From the NCBI GenBank assembly GCA_029212615.1, contig JARGPJ010000011.1, positions 51,948-115,947 of the forward strand: a stretch of 64,000 nucleotides of DNA, written 5' to 3'. The notes beneath the pieces were generated by a model. It ran no database searches, was not told where the DNA came from, and saw only the letters and a program-made list of their open reading frames with translations. Every line of letters starts with the position of its first letter. Position 1 is the stretch's first letter. A program made the position numbers and the translations under genes. This DNA comes from Verrucomicrobiales bacterium (GTDB lineage Bacteria; Verrucomicrobiota; Verrucomicrobiia; Verrucomicrobiales; DEV007). Below, in pieces: positions 16,774-26,693 of this stretch.

Positions 16774-17454
16774 ATGAAACATCATTTTTCTTTCCGTTCC
16801 TTCTCAGGCGCTCGCGGCCTTGTCATGCTTGGTCTGGTTTTAGTGCTTACCTCCTGCGCGACGAAGCCTGAGAACGAAGTCCCCACGAGCATGGCGGTGA
16901 GGTACGGAACCGTTCAGAACTTGAGCGACGTTCGGGTGCGCGTGAGTCTCAGTAATCGCGCAGTTTACGTTTACGAAGGGCAGGAGCCACGGTTTGTTGC
17001 TGCCATTTCTATTGGCACGGCTTCTGATCCGACTCCGACCGGTGATTTCAAAGCGTTTAACCGGCTGCCGCGCAAGCGATCGAACACTTATGGATTCTTC
17101 GTTAAAGGGGATGAGATCATTCCCGGAAAAAGGTCAAAAATGCCAAGTGGGTATCGTTATGTGGGATACCCCATGCCCTGGTGGGTTGAGTTTAAATCCG
17201 GCTACGGATTCCACGCCGGAGCAGTTTGGCCGCAGCCGAGGACTCATGGGTGCCTTCGACTTCATCGCACCATTGCCGCTGATTTCTTTCACATGGTAAA
17301 GGCGGGGACGCCTATTCATATTGCCAACAGCCTTCCGGAGGACGCCACGCTTGGAAAGAACGTGCCTCGTCCTACCGACTACGATCAGCCGGATCATCCG
17401 CGCTCCGTTTTGATCACGGACGCCCCCTTTGATTCGACTGACATTCTTTTCTAG
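16774..17454 (+). CDS. L,D-transpeptidase (YkuD) lipoprotein
   Basis: 226 residues with a lipoprotein signal peptide (LVLTSC, Cys28). The YkuD domain (about 50-190) has VRVSLSNRAVYVY at its start and the catalytic block GFHAGAVWP...RTHGCLRLH, with the nucleophilic Cys in HGC at about residue 159. The family forms 3-3 crosslinks in peptidoglycan or attaches proteins to it. The lipid anchor places it on the periplasmic face of a membrane. The gene for IspH follows 30 bases later, though the two functions are unrelated. Confidence 0.9.
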   Translation: MKHHFSFRSFSGARGLVMLGLVLVLTSCATKPENEVPTSMAVRYGTVQNLSDVRVRVSLSNRAVYVYEGQEPRFVAAISIGTASDPTPTGDFKAFNRLPRKRSNTYGFFVKGDEIIPGKRSKMPSGYRYVGYPMPWWVEFKSGYGFHAGAVWPQPRTHGCLRLHRTIAADFFHMVKAGTPIHIANSLPEDATLGKNVPRPTDYDQPDHPRSVLITDAPFDSTDILF

Positions 17455-17484
17455 ACGCATCCAAGGATATCTGGAAAGTCCCTT

Positions 17485-18708
17485 ATGCAAGAAGCTGCCC
17501 CCCGAAAGAAGAAACGAGTGAATGTGCGCACCCCTGAGGTGATGGAGCGCGTTCAGGCTGAGGTAGCCAGCCATTACGAGAGCTCAGTCGTGGAGAAGGT
17601 GAAAGCTTCTGACGGGGTCATTACGATCGGAAACACAACGATCCGTCTCGCCAAGCAATTCGGATTTTGCTACGGCGTCGAACGTGCGATCGATTTAGCC
17701 TACGCTTCCCGGCGGGTTTTTCCGGACAATCGGATTTTTCTTATCGGTGAAATCATTCACAACCCCGAAGTCAATCGGCAGCTCGAAGACATGAATATCG
17801 TCTCACTGCCATGGCAGGAGATGGATGCTCAATACGATACTCTCGGGGAGGATGATGTTGTCATCGTCCCTGCTTTTGGCGCTCCGATTTCCTTCATGGA
17901 TAAAGTGGAGTCTCAGGGGTGCATGACTGTCGATACCACTTGTGGGGATGTCATGAAGGTGTGGAAGCGGGTCCGCGGTTTTGCGAAGGCGGGGGTGACC
18001 TCTATCATTCATGGAAAGGCGGATCATGAGGAGACTCGTGCGACGGCTTCACGGGCTGCCGGTGATGATGGAAAAGGAAATTACCTCATCGTGCTCACGC
18101 TTGAGGATGTTGATTTTGTTTGTGACTACATCTGCAAAGATGGTGATCGCGATGCTTTTTATGAGCGATTTGAAGGTCGTTACTCTCCGGGGTTCGATCC
18201 TGACCTGCATCTTGACCAGGTCGGAGTGGCGAATCAGACCACGATGTTGAAGTCGGAGACAGAAGAGATTCAACGCCGTGTCCGTGTCGCGATTGAAAAA
18301 CGCGATGGCTCGGCGGAGAAATTCCTCGTTTTCGATACGATTTGCGGGGCAACACAGGAGCGTCAGGACGCTCTCTTCGAGTTGCTCAAGAGAAAGATGA
18401 ACATGCTCATCGTTGTCGGAGGCTACAATAGCTCTAACACAACGCACCTTGTCGAAATCGGTGAGAAGGAGCTCCCGACTTTTTTCATTCGCAGTTCAGA
18501 GTGCCTTATCTCGCTGGAAGAGATCGTTCACTATGATCTGCATCAGGAGGAGGAAGTGAAGAGCTACTCTGATGTTTTCGATGCTGAAACCGAAGTGGTG
18601 ATTGGCATCACTGCGGGAGCTTCCTGCCCGAGTAACCTCATTGAGGATACGATCATGAAAATATTTGCTCTCCGCGGCGTTTCCGAGTCTCAGGTTCGGG
18701 AAGCCTGA
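17485..18708 (+). CDS. ispH: 4-hydroxy-3-methylbut-2-enyl diphosphate reductase IspH (LytB)
   Basis: 407 residues, about 90 longer than the E. coli enzyme and of the cyanobacterial/plant type. It makes IPP and DMAPP at the last step of the MEP pathway. The 4Fe-4S cysteines are visible in QFGFCYGVERA, TVDTTCGDV and, near the end, GASCPSNLIED; another Cys is in DTICGATQERQ. GEIIHNPEVNRQL is a strong family signature. The N-terminal 40 residues are basic and not conserved. Ends 6 bases from the convergent GTPase gene. Confidence 0.95.
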   Translation: MQEAAPRKKKRVNVRTPEVMERVQAEVASHYESSVVEKVKASDGVITIGNTTIRLAKQFGFCYGVERAIDLAYASRRVFPDNRIFLIGEIIHNPEVNRQLEDMNIVSLPWQEMDAQYDTLGEDDVVIVPAFGAPISFMDKVESQGCMTVDTTCGDVMKVWKRVRGFAKAGVTSIIHGKADHEETRATASRAAGDDGKGNYLIVLTLEDVDFVCDYICKDGDRDAFYERFEGRYSPGFDPDLHLDQVGVANQTTMLKSETEEIQRRVRVAIEKRDGSAEKFLVFDTICGATQERQDALFELLKRKMNMLIVVGGYNSSNTTHLVEIGEKELPTFFIRSSECLISLEEIVHYDLHQEEEVKSYSDVFDAETEVVIGITAGASCPSNLIEDTIMKIFALRGVSESQVREA

Positions 18709-18714
18709 ATTTCC

Positions 18715-20169
18715 TCAGCGAAAGATTGAGGCACTCTCAGGATAGAGCGTAGTGAACACGTCGGTGAGAAGTTCTTTGATCTGCTTTTCGAGCGGCTTCT
18801 GAAGTTCTCCGGGCTCAGATTGGATGCCTCCTTTCTTCCACAGCTTTCTCCAGGCGTCTTCGTTGGCATTGAGTCTCTCCTTCACAAGGGTCTGCCAGCG
18901 TCCCGGATTGTTGATTGGATCCTGCCATGACCCCCGACCTCTTCCGTAGTGGGAAATGGCAAGGTAAAGCATCGTGATTGTTTCCACTTGATTCAGAAAG
19001 TGGGCTTCCGACCAGCGGACCATGTTTTGTCCGGCCTGAGTGAGGTTGAAGCCATAGGCGAGTGAAAAGGTGGTCGCTCCCCCGAGGAGCATGCCGACGA
19101 GGGCTCCTCCTCCGAAGGTCATGCCTCCGGAGATTAAATCTGCGGAGAGACCTCCCACGAGGCCACTGACAGCTCCGCCGAAGGTGGCGATGAGAGACTC
19201 TTCGACATTCCGCTTCACACTGAACTTGTCGCCTGAGGCTTCTTCCAGTCTCGCCGCGGTCTCCCCGTCGAGGCCGTGAATCGAAATGAGCGAATTCACG
19301 GTCTTCTTCGTTTCGTCGGCGAGGCGTTCGTACATACGCTTCTGAATCTGCTCCAACTCTTTTTGGTGCTCTTTTCGATTCAAAATCTGCTTCTTCACTT
19401 TTTCGAGGAGGTTCTCCTCCGGGAGGGGCTCGACGTCGCTGAGAGAAAAATGAGCCAGCCCGGCGATCTGAGTGACTGACTCATCAAAAATGTCCAGATT
19501 CTTCCCAAGCCACGCTTTCTGAAGGGCTTTCGCGGTTTTCCCTTTTTTCCCCCCGAGGACCTCGACCGCTTTTCCGAGAATTTCATGCTCCTGAGTCCAG
19601 CTGCGGGTGAAGGCGTCGAGCGTGGAAACACTTTTCACGATCTCGTGTTTGGAAAGGTGTGCCTGCCATTCCGCTTCATTGAGACGGTCCTGTTCGGCAT
19701 CAGGAGCTCCTGTTTGATTGAGAAAAACGAGAACCGGTTTCTGAATCCATTCGATGATCTCAATCTCCAAATCCACGTAGCTCAGGGCCAGGGGGGACTG
19801 TGAAGCATCGACAAGGTAGAGGACGAGATCCGCGTCGGCTTGCACGTTGCGGATGGCCTCCTGGCTGCACCAAAGTGACTTATCCTGAGATCTGTCCCAG
19901 ACCTGATGGAGGATCCAGCCGACGGGGTTTTTGCTGGAGCGAAGACGCTTCGCGAGCTTGGCGAGGTTCGAGCCAAAGCCCGGCGTGTCCCAGAGATACG
20001 CGATCGAACCTTCCGATTCGATGAGGGTATACCGTTCCGGAATCACCGTGACATGAGCGCTGTCCGCCACCTCTCCGACGTCCTGTCGAAGGAGAGTGCG
20101 TGCGAGGGCAGTCTTACCCACGTTGGTGTGGGAAATGAGGCTCAGGACTATTTCTTTCTCTTCGCTCAT
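18715..20169 (-). CDS. DUF3482-family GTPase
   Basis: 484 residues. The N-terminal GTPase domain has a P-loop SHTNVGKT (residues 13-20) in which the first Gly of the usual GxxxxGK[ST] is Ser13. The switch II motif is WDTPGFG and the base-recognition motif LNQTGAPD in place of NKxD. The C-terminal DUF3482 half has Gly-rich hydrophobic helices (about 315-385) that could enter a membrane. The start overlaps the upstream DUF2868 gene in ATGA, as in the paired arrangement of these families in other bacteria. Physiological role unknown. Confidence 0.85.
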   Translation of the reverse strand: MSEEKEIVLSLISHTNVGKTALARTLLRQDVGEVADSAHVTVIPERYTLIESEGSIAYLWDTPGFGSNLAKLAKRLRSSKNPVGWILHQVWDRSQDKSLWCSQEAIRNVQADADLVLYLVDASQSPLALSYVDLEIEIIEWIQKPVLVFLNQTGAPDAEQDRLNEAEWQAHLSKHEIVKSVSTLDAFTRSWTQEHEILGKAVEVLGGKKGKTAKALQKAWLGKNLDIFDESVTQIAGLAHFSLSDVEPLPEENLLEKVKKQILNRKEHQKELEQIQKRMYERLADETKKTVNSLISIHGLDGETAARLEEASGDKFSVKRNVEESLIATFGGAVSGLVGGLSADLISGGMTFGGGALVGMLLGGATTFSLAYGFNLTQAGQNMVRWSEAHFLNQVETITMLYLAISHYGRGRGSWQDPINNPGRWQTLVKERLNANEDAWRKLWKKGGIQSEPGELQKPLEKQIKELLTDVFTTLYPESASIFR

Positions 20170-21620
20170 GTTGTCGTCGAGGGGCGGGTTGACGTTGGGC
20201 TGGCCACGGAAAGGAGTTCGACGTTCTCAGCTTCGAAGAGGTTTCGCCAGGCGGTCATTCGTGCTTCGCGCCGTTTATTTCCGTCAGAGAGGCTTTCCGT
20301 CTTCTGATCGAAAGCGGTCGTCTCCAGGAGGATGAATCTAACAGGGTTAGGTGCTTCTTCTAACAGGGTTTGATAGAGCGTTAGCTGAGTTTCCTTTTCA
20401 GGGGTGGATGAAAAATCAAAAAGAGGAATGGTTTCCCCTTCAAGGCCGGGAACAGATTCCTCTTCTTCGCCAAAGGCGACTGCTGCGATCCAGTTCACTC
20501 CAACCGGCTTTTCGAAATGCGATTCCAGGGTTCGCTGGATTCGCTTCCTCACCGATTCGTCAGGGCTGAGGGGATAGGGGACGACGCTGACCGTAAGAGT
20601 GTTTCCGGTCGAGACGGCGAGGAGGTGCTCGTAGTAGCCCGGGGACATGTCCCGGAAGGGCAGGGTCCGGGCGAGGCGGGCCGCTCTGATTCGCCAGAAG
20701 ACGGCAAGGAGACCTCGGGGGATGAGAACAAAAAGCCCTATCGTGATGGCATACCAGTGAATCCAGCGGGCTGCATTGTCACCGACGGTGGCGGCTTCTC
20801 CCGCCTTCCAATGAATCAAGTCGAGTTCTTCGATGGATGGGATTGAATCTCCCGTGACGGAAACGGCGGGTCCGAGGACGAAGGAGAGAAACGGTCTCAA
20901 CTGCGCACTTTCAGAGAAGAAGGTGCTTTCCCATACCGCCCGGTATTCATTCGCGAGTCCTTTCACATACATGCCGCCGACTGCAGCGAGCGCGAGAACC
21001 ATCGCCGTGGTGTGTAGGATGGATTTAATACGAGCGCCGGTGACGGGGACAAGGAGCTTCTTCCATCGTTTCTCAAAAAGCATTTGGGCGCCGGCGAGTG
21101 CCCGGGCGTCGTCTTTGTCCCCGCTCGCTTCAAGCGGCAGGGATGCCTGGAGGAAATCGACCATCGGGGAAATCGCGGCGCCGGTGAAGAGTTGATCGCG
21201 CTTCTTTGAGAGCAGGATGATCTCGCGCAGATAGATCACCAGATTCCAGAGAAGAATCCCAAGGAGAGGGAACGAAAGGATATTAATTCGTTTTTCCGGT
21301 CCCAGTTCACTGGTAAGGAAGCCGAGCGCAGCGGCGGTTATGAGAAGCACGATCGCGAAAAGACCCATCCGGTGATGTGCGGGAGGATTCGTGGCCCATT
21401 TCGCCGCTTCCGGAAACCGCGAAGTAGCGCGGATGAGAAGCAGTTCGGCGCGGGTCGCCAGGAATGAGTTCTCTCCCGCCTCATCGACCTTTTTTGAGAG
21501 GGGGGCTCCTGCGGTTTTGCCGGCTTCGCGAAAGTCAGCCTCCGAAAGAATAACGCCCTTTTCGTCGGCCTGCTCGATCGCCTGAAGCGCGAGAATTTTG
21601 CGGGTATTTTCCGTCTTCAT
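20166..21620 (-). CDS. DUF2868-family membrane protein
   Basis: 484 residues from the ATG at 21620; the open frame extends 46 codons further but those residues lack family character. It has paired membrane segments at about 90-150 (MGLFAIVLLITAAALGFL, LLGILLWNLVIYL), another pair near 225-330, and a soluble C-terminal region. DUF2868 proteins occur next to DUF3482 GTPases, and here the genes overlap by 4 bases, so the products probably work as one complex at the inner membrane (inference). Confidence 0.82.
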   Translation of the reverse strand: MKTENTRKILALQAIEQADEKGVILSEADFREAGKTAGAPLSKKVDEAGENSFLATRAELLLIRATSRFPEAAKWATNPPAHHRMGLFAIVLLITAAALGFLTSELGPEKRINILSFPLLGILLWNLVIYLREIILLSKKRDQLFTGAAISPMVDFLQASLPLEASGDKDDARALAGAQMLFEKRWKKLLVPVTGARIKSILHTTAMVLALAAVGGMYVKGLANEYRAVWESTFFSESAQLRPFLSFVLGPAVSVTGDSIPSIEELDLIHWKAGEAATVGDNAARWIHWYAITIGLFVLIPRGLLAVFWRIRAARLARTLPFRDMSPGYYEHLLAVSTGNTLTVSVVPYPLSPDESVRKRIQRTLESHFEKPVGVNWIAAVAFGEEEESVPGLEGETIPLFDFSSTPEKETQLTLYQTLLEEAPNPVRFILLETTAFDQKTESLSDGNKRREARMTAWRNLFEAENVELLSVASPTSTRPSTTT

Positions 21621-21636
21621 GCAGTGATCCGTTTCT

Positions 21637-22161
21637 TCACAGGGAGGACGGTTGATCGGCGAGAGCGGTGACCCGGTTCGGGTCTTTCGCGTAAAAATGG
21701 GCCATTCCGATCGCGAGAGCGTCGGCTGCATCAGCCTGCGGTGTTTCCGTGAGTCCAAGAAGTGCCCGAATCATGAAGGCGACCTGCTGCTTGTCGGCAG
21801 CACCTTTCCCGACGACGGCCTGTTTAACACGCTTCGGTGCATATTCAAAAACCTCCATGCCGTGTTCTGCCGCGGCAATAATCGCAGCGCCACGGGCCGC
21901 CCCCATCGTGATCGCGGTTTTAAAACTCTGGACGTAGATGATCCCCTCAACGGCGCAGACTTCCGGGGAATGACTCCTGATGACGTCGTTCAGCTCCTCT
22001 CGAATAGCGACGAGGCAAGCTGACTGGCGAAGCTTCGCCGGATTGTTGATGACCCCGTAAGTGAGCGCTCTGTATTGAGCCTTTCGACCGGCTTCCTGTT
22101 GGCGTTCAATCACGGCGTAGCCGGTTTTCCGCAAAGCGGGATCGATGGAGAGGACACGCAC
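21637..22161 (-). CDS. ruvC: Holliday junction resolvase RuvC
   Basis: 174 residues starting with GTG. The catalytic acidic residues are in LSIDPALRKTGYAV (Asp7), CAVEGIIYVQ (Glu) and QADAADALAIGMAH (two Asp). The DNA-facing QSFKTAITMGAARG region is also kept. It cuts four-way junctions in recombination. Same strand as the DUF2868 gene, 16 bases apart; ruvA and ruvB are not in the window. Confidence 0.95.
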   Translation of the reverse strand: MRVLSIDPALRKTGYAVIERQQEAGRKAQYRALTYGVINNPAKLRQSACLVAIREELNDVIRSHSPEVCAVEGIIYVQSFKTAITMGAARGAAIIAAAEHGMEVFEYAPKRVKQAVVGKGAADKQQVAFMIRALLGLTETPQADAADALAIGMAHFYAKDPNRVTALADQPSSL

Positions 22162-22226
22162 AGGTGAAAGCTACACCGAAATTGAAGAGAAGGCACCCCT
22201 TTCGTGGTGGGTCGGAAAGGCAGGCT

Positions 22227-23210
22227 CTAGTAGATGCGGACGTTGGCGTCACGGCGAAGTTTCGTGAGCCATGTCTCCAATTTCTTCTGCTGCTTTTCGA
22301 CGGTGAGCCGCTTATCGACATCCTCTTTCAGTTCCTCAAAAGAGGGAACCGTCTGACCGACGCGGGACTCAACCTTAATGATACGCCAGTGCGTGCCGTC
22401 ATCCATGGGAGGGCTGACCTGGCCGGGCGGCATCGAATAGGCAGCCTTGGTGAGGCCGGCGTTCAGTTGATTCTTGCCAATCACGCCGACAAGGCCGCCT
22501 TTATCGGCATAGCTATCAGCGGAATACTCTTTGGCGAGCGTCGAAAAGCTGGCTCCGCTCTGAAGCTTGCTCAACACAGTCTTCATCACTGCTTCCTGCT
22601 GGGAAGGGGAGCTGGACGGTGTTTCTTTAGGAATCGACATGATGCGAATCTTCGGCTGACCGTCAGAAGCGAAGTCCCCTTTGATCTCCTCATATTTCCG
22701 GCGGAGTTCCCAGGGGGTATTCGGGATACTGTCTTTACCGGTTTTCTCGGAACGGATCGCCTGCACCGCGATCTGTTCTTCCTGCACATCCCGGAACTGG
22801 GAAATTGTCATGCCGCTCTTCTTTAACTCCTCGAGAAATTTGTCGTAGTCGCCGCCGAATCGACCTGAGACAAAGCGGTTAACCGATTCATCGACGTATT
22901 GTTCTTTGATGACGCCGCCGAGGGTTTTGAATTCGGAAAGGATCAATTTGCGGTCGATGAGGTCGTCGAGCGCGCGCTCCTCCATTTTGCGGATTTCCTT
23001 TTCCGCTTCGGATCGGCTCACCATTCCCTTATTCCCCATAAGCCAGACTTGAACCTGAGTTCTCACCGCCTGATCGACCATGTTCTGGGTGATGGGTTCA
23101 CTGTTTACGACAGCCTTGAGCTGGTTCAGTACAACCGGCTCGGCCCGGGCCGCAAACGTTCCGGCAAAGGTAAGTCCAATCAACAGGGCGTGGAGGGGTG
23201 AAGGTTTCAT
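22227..23210 (-). CDS. SurA-like periplasmic chaperone/peptidyl-prolyl isomerase
   Basis: 327 residues from the ATG at 23210, chosen over a TTG two codons upstream. Signal peptide about 1-23 (ending AARA). A SurA_N-like helical chaperone domain follows (AVVNSEPITQNMVDQAV to SQFRDVQEEQIAVQ), then a single parvulin domain at about 190-285 (SYADKGGLVGVIGKNQL, YSMPPGQVSPP). E. coli SurA has two parvulin domains; here there is one. It should assist outer-membrane protein folding. Downstream of mfd with a 37-base gap on the same strand. Confidence 0.85.
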   Translation of the reverse strand: MKPSPLHALLIGLTFAGTFAARAEPVVLNQLKAVVNSEPITQNMVDQAVRTQVQVWLMGNKGMVSRSEAEKEIRKMEERALDDLIDRKLILSEFKTLGGVIKEQYVDESVNRFVSGRFGGDYDKFLEELKKSGMTISQFRDVQEEQIAVQAIRSEKTGKDSIPNTPWELRRKYEEIKGDFASDGQPKIRIMSIPKETPSSSPSQQEAVMKTVLSKLQSGASFSTLAKEYSADSYADKGGLVGVIGKNQLNAGLTKAAYSMPPGQVSPPMDDGTHWRIIKVESRVGQTVPSFEELKEDVDKRLTVEKQQKKLETWLTKLRRDANVRIY

Positions 23211-23246
23211 CAGCAAAGCGTTAAGGGAACAGAAAGGCAGAACTTG

Positions 23247-26200
23247 CTATAAGTCTAGAACCCAGTCGAGGGCTGACTCAAGCCATTCTTCCTCGTCATC
23301 TCCGATTAAACGGGGAAACTTACCATTTATTTGAATGTATTTCCCGTTTTTGCTGAGTTTCAGCTTTCGATCCTGAATCTCCAGAGCGTTGCATCCTTTC
23401 AACGCGGCTCTGATTTTGATCTCAGTGCAGATCAGTAAGTTATCGACAGGCTCAGGAAGGCGTCCGAAGCGATCCTTCCACGTTTTTCTCAGGACTTCGA
23501 GATCGCCGAGTCGGCTTGCCTCGGCAAGCTCACGGTAGGCCGTGATACGTAGCTTCGCCTCGGACATGTAGTCCGCCGGTATGAAGGCGGGGAGGCTGTT
23601 CGCCGACGACTTGATGTAGTGGGATTCGTTCGTGCAGAGAAAGTCGATGTGAAAGGAAACCTCGATTCGGTCTCCGACGGGTTCGCCTTTGAGTTTGCCG
23701 ACGGACTGTTTCAGGAGTTGGCAGTAGAGATCGAAACCAATCGCGGCGATGTGTCCGCTTTGTTGAGTGCCGAGCAGGTTTCCCGCTCCCCGAATCTCGA
23801 GGTCGCGCATCGCAATTTTAAAGCCGGCGCCGAGTGAGGAATACTGCTTGATCGCATTGATCCTTTTTCTCGCATCGCCCACGGTGAGCATGTCAGGCGG
23901 GAGCAGGAGATAGGCATAGGCCCGCCGGTCCGCACGTCCGACCCGGCCACGGATCTGATAGAGGTCGGCGAGGCCGAAGCGGTCCGCGCGATCGATCATG
24001 ATGGTGTTCGCATTGGGGATGTCGACCCCGCTTTCGATAATGGTGGTGCAGACGAGGACATCGAAATCACCGGCGATGAAGCGGGCCATGACGTCTTCCA
24101 GTTCCTCATCACCCATCTGTCCGTGGCCGACTTCAACGCGGGCGCCGGGGACGAGTTCTTCGATGCGCCGTTTCATCCCGCGGATGGTTTTGACCCGGTT
24201 GTGTAAAAAGAAAACCTGTCCCTGTCTCGCGAGTTCTTTCTCGACCGCAGACCGGATGATGCGTTCGTCGTAGGGGCAAATCGTGGTCGCGACCGGGCGC
24301 CGGCTCGCCGGCGGGGTATCGATCACGGACATTTCCCGGACGCCCATCATGGAGAGGTAAAGGGTTCGGGGGATCGGCGTCGCGGAAAGGGTGAGAACGT
24401 CGACGAAGCGCCACATCTCTTTGAAGCGTTCTTTGTGCGTCACGCCGAAACGCTGCTCTTCGTCCACCACGACAAGGCCGAGATCCTTAAAGTTCACGTC
24501 TTTGGAGATGATACGATGCGTTCCGATGACGATGTCGACGTTTCCTGTGGCCAGCTTCTCCAGTGTCTGTCGTTGTTCCGCAGCCGTCCGGTAGCGACTC
24601 AGCGTTTCGATCTTCACCGGAAAATCTGACATCCGTTCCCGGAAATTTTTGTAGTGCTGCTCCGCCAGCACCGTGGTGGGGACCAGCATTGCGACCTGTT
24701 TGCCTGACATCACCGCCTTGAACGCCGCCCGGATCGCGACCTCCGTTTTACCGAAGCCGACGTCACCACAGACGAGCCGGTCCATGGGCCGGGGGCTCTC
24801 CATGTCGGCCTTGGCTTCCTCGATCGCCTTCAACTGATCCGGCGTCTCTTTGTAGATAAAGGCGTTCTCGAACTCCCATTGCCACTTGTTGTCGGGCGTG
24901 TGCGCGAAACCACGGTGTGACTGCCTCTCCGCCTGGATCGAAAGCAGCTGGGCCGCGTAGTCCATGATCGAGTTCTCCGCGTTTTTTCGGAGGCGGGACC
25001 ATCGCTTGTCGCCGAGCTTCGACAGTTTCGGCGCCTTTTTGCCGGAACCAATGTAGCGGGAAACGAGGTGGGCCTGCTCCAGCGGCACGTAGAGGCGGGC
25101 CTGCTCATCGTATTCGATCTCGAGGACTTCTTCGGTGCCGTCCGGGGTCTCCTTTGATTTGATGCCGCGGAATTTCCCGATGCCGTAGTCAATGTGAACG
25201 ACCAGATCACCGTAGTTGTATTCGCGGAGCGTGCTGACCTGCTGACTTGTTTCCCTGTCTTTCGCGAGCCGGTAGCGCCGCTGCATGCGCTGATTCTGAT
25301 AACGCCCGAAAATCTCGGCGTCGCTGAGAACCGCGATTTTCGCGTCGGGGATGGTGAAGCCACGGCTCAGGTTCCCGATCACCGGCTTGAGAAAGCCGTC
25401 ATCCCAGGCATTTTCGAAGACCAGCTCGGCAAAGCGTTCCTTTTCCCCGTCAGAGTGAAACGCCATGAGAACGTTCCATTTCTCCTTTCGCCAGGATTCC
25501 AGCTGACGCAAAAATTCGTCGCGCCTCGTTTCCTGCAGGATGAAATCTCCGGCGCCGAATTCACCGAGGGGATTCTCGTAACAGGCTCCCGAAAAGTCTT
25601 CGATCCCCTCGTTGGAGGTAGTGACCGCGGCGCTGGAGACGATGACATGCGCCAGCTCGGTCTCGCAATCCACCGCAATGACGAGATCGTCTTCCCGGAG
25701 ATAATCCGAAATCCGTCCGCTGTGTTCGAGGTTCGCTTCGCTGAGAAGAATCTCGCAGGAATCGACCTTTTTGATCGAGGTCTGTGAGTCGATATCAAAC
25801 TCACGAATCGATTCGATTTCCTCATCGAAGAGTTCGATACGGACGGGGTGCATCGCCTGCCACGAGAAGATGTCGACGATTCCTCCCCGGAGAGCATACT
25901 GCCCGCGTTGATAGACCTGCGCTTCCTGATCGTAGCCGGCGCCTTCCAGGGATTCCGCGAGAGCATTGAGATTCAGGTTTTCGCCGACTTTGAAATGTTC
26001 CGCCTGTCGCGAAAGAGTCCCCGGCGGAGGCGCGACTTCGTCCAGGGCATCACGCGTCAGAACAATGACAGGTCCCTCCGCGGCGAGGATTGATTCATGG
26101 AGCTCTTTGAGAACGGCGAGACGCTCCGCCGCCGATTCAGGATCAGGGAGGGATTCTTCAAAGCCCGCCCATTCGTATTCGGGGAGGAAGAGGGCGGACT

Positions 26201-26555
26201 CGCCCCACGAACCCAGCTCCGTCTGCATCACTTCCTGGGCCTTTACCTGAGCGCTCACCACCCAGATCGCGGAATCCGGTTTACCCGATTCACGAAAGGC
26301 CGAAATGGCCGCGGCGACGAAGAGGGGCTGTCCCGCCCCGGAAACCTGTCCGAATGAGGCGGGGTTTTCAGGCGTCGCAATGCCGACCGAACGAAGTGCT
26401 TCCGCCACAGCACGACTTCGATGGAGAGAGGGGATCAGCGCATCGAGCGCTTCGCTTTCGGTGAAATTCTTCAATGGGGCCCAAACTAAGGCAAAAAACA
26501 GATTTCGCGCCCGATTCTCGCCGTCCGGCAGGCTTCTCCCGTTTACCTCTCGCAA
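23247..26555 (-). CDS. mfd: Transcription-repair coupling factor Mfd
   Basis: 1102 residues, near the usual 1150. It frees RNA polymerase stalled at DNA damage and recruits UvrA. In order: the UvrB-homology region (about 1-330), the RNA polymerase-interacting domain (YGDLVVHIDYGIGKFRG to YVPLEQAHLVSRYIG), the translocase with Walker A GDVGFGKTEVA and Walker B VVDEEQRFGV, LTLSATPIPRTL and GRVGRADRRAYAY, and the C-terminal D7 domain. The start is a TTG; no ATG lies nearby in frame, so the exact N-terminus is uncertain. Confidence 0.94.
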   Translation of the reverse strand: MREVNGRSLPDGENRARNLFFALVWAPLKNFTESEALDALIPSLHRSRAVAEALRSVGIATPENPASFGQVSGAGQPLFVAAAISAFRESGKPDSAIWVVSAQVKAQEVMQTELGSWGESALFLPEYEWAGFEESLPDPESAAERLAVLKELHESILAAEGPVIVLTRDALDEVAPPPGTLSRQAEHFKVGENLNLNALAESLEGAGYDQEAQVYQRGQYALRGGIVDIFSWQAMHPVRIELFDEEIESIREFDIDSQTSIKKVDSCEILLSEANLEHSGRISDYLREDDLVIAVDCETELAHVIVSSAAVTTSNEGIEDFSGACYENPLGEFGAGDFILQETRRDEFLRQLESWRKEKWNVLMAFHSDGEKERFAELVFENAWDDGFLKPVIGNLSRGFTIPDAKIAVLSDAEIFGRYQNQRMQRRYRLAKDRETSQQVSTLREYNYGDLVVHIDYGIGKFRGIKSKETPDGTEEVLEIEYDEQARLYVPLEQAHLVSRYIGSGKKAPKLSKLGDKRWSRLRKNAENSIMDYAAQLLSIQAERQSHRGFAHTPDNKWQWEFENAFIYKETPDQLKAIEEAKADMESPRPMDRLVCGDVGFGKTEVAIRAAFKAVMSGKQVAMLVPTTVLAEQHYKNFRERMSDFPVKIETLSRYRTAAEQRQTLEKLATGNVDIVIGTHRIISKDVNFKDLGLVVVDEEQRFGVTHKERFKEMWRFVDVLTLSATPIPRTLYLSMMGVREMSVIDTPPASRRPVATTICPYDERIIRSAVEKELARQGQVFFLHNRVKTIRGMKRRIEELVPGARVEVGHGQMGDEELEDVMARFIAGDFDVLVCTTIIESGVDIPNANTIMIDRADRFGLADLYQIRGRVGRADRRAYAYLLLPPDMLTVGDARKRINAIKQYSSLGAGFKIAMRDLEIRGAGNLLGTQQSGHIAAIGFDLYCQLLKQSVGKLKGEPVGDRIEVSFHIDFLCTNESHYIKSSANSLPAFIPADYMSEAKLRITAYRELAEASRLGDLEVLRKTWKDRFGRLPEPVDNLLICTEIKIRAALKGCNALEIQDRKLKLSKNGKYIQINGKFPRLIGDDEEEWLESALDWVLDL

Positions 26556-26693
26556 TAATGCGTCCCGAACCTCAGAAAAGTCGCTTAAGATTCCTTAATA
26601 TTACTGATTATTTTCTAAAAATTATGAGAAAATTGCAATTTTGTAATTTCATTCTTGCAAAAAAAGAGTCGGGCGCGTAATTTTACCACGCAT

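Noticed and set aside
20338..20350. AACAGGGTTAGG match to the rpsR terminator arm
   Set aside because: A single 12-base match inside the DUF2868 coding region, with no partner arm of use; most likely chance.
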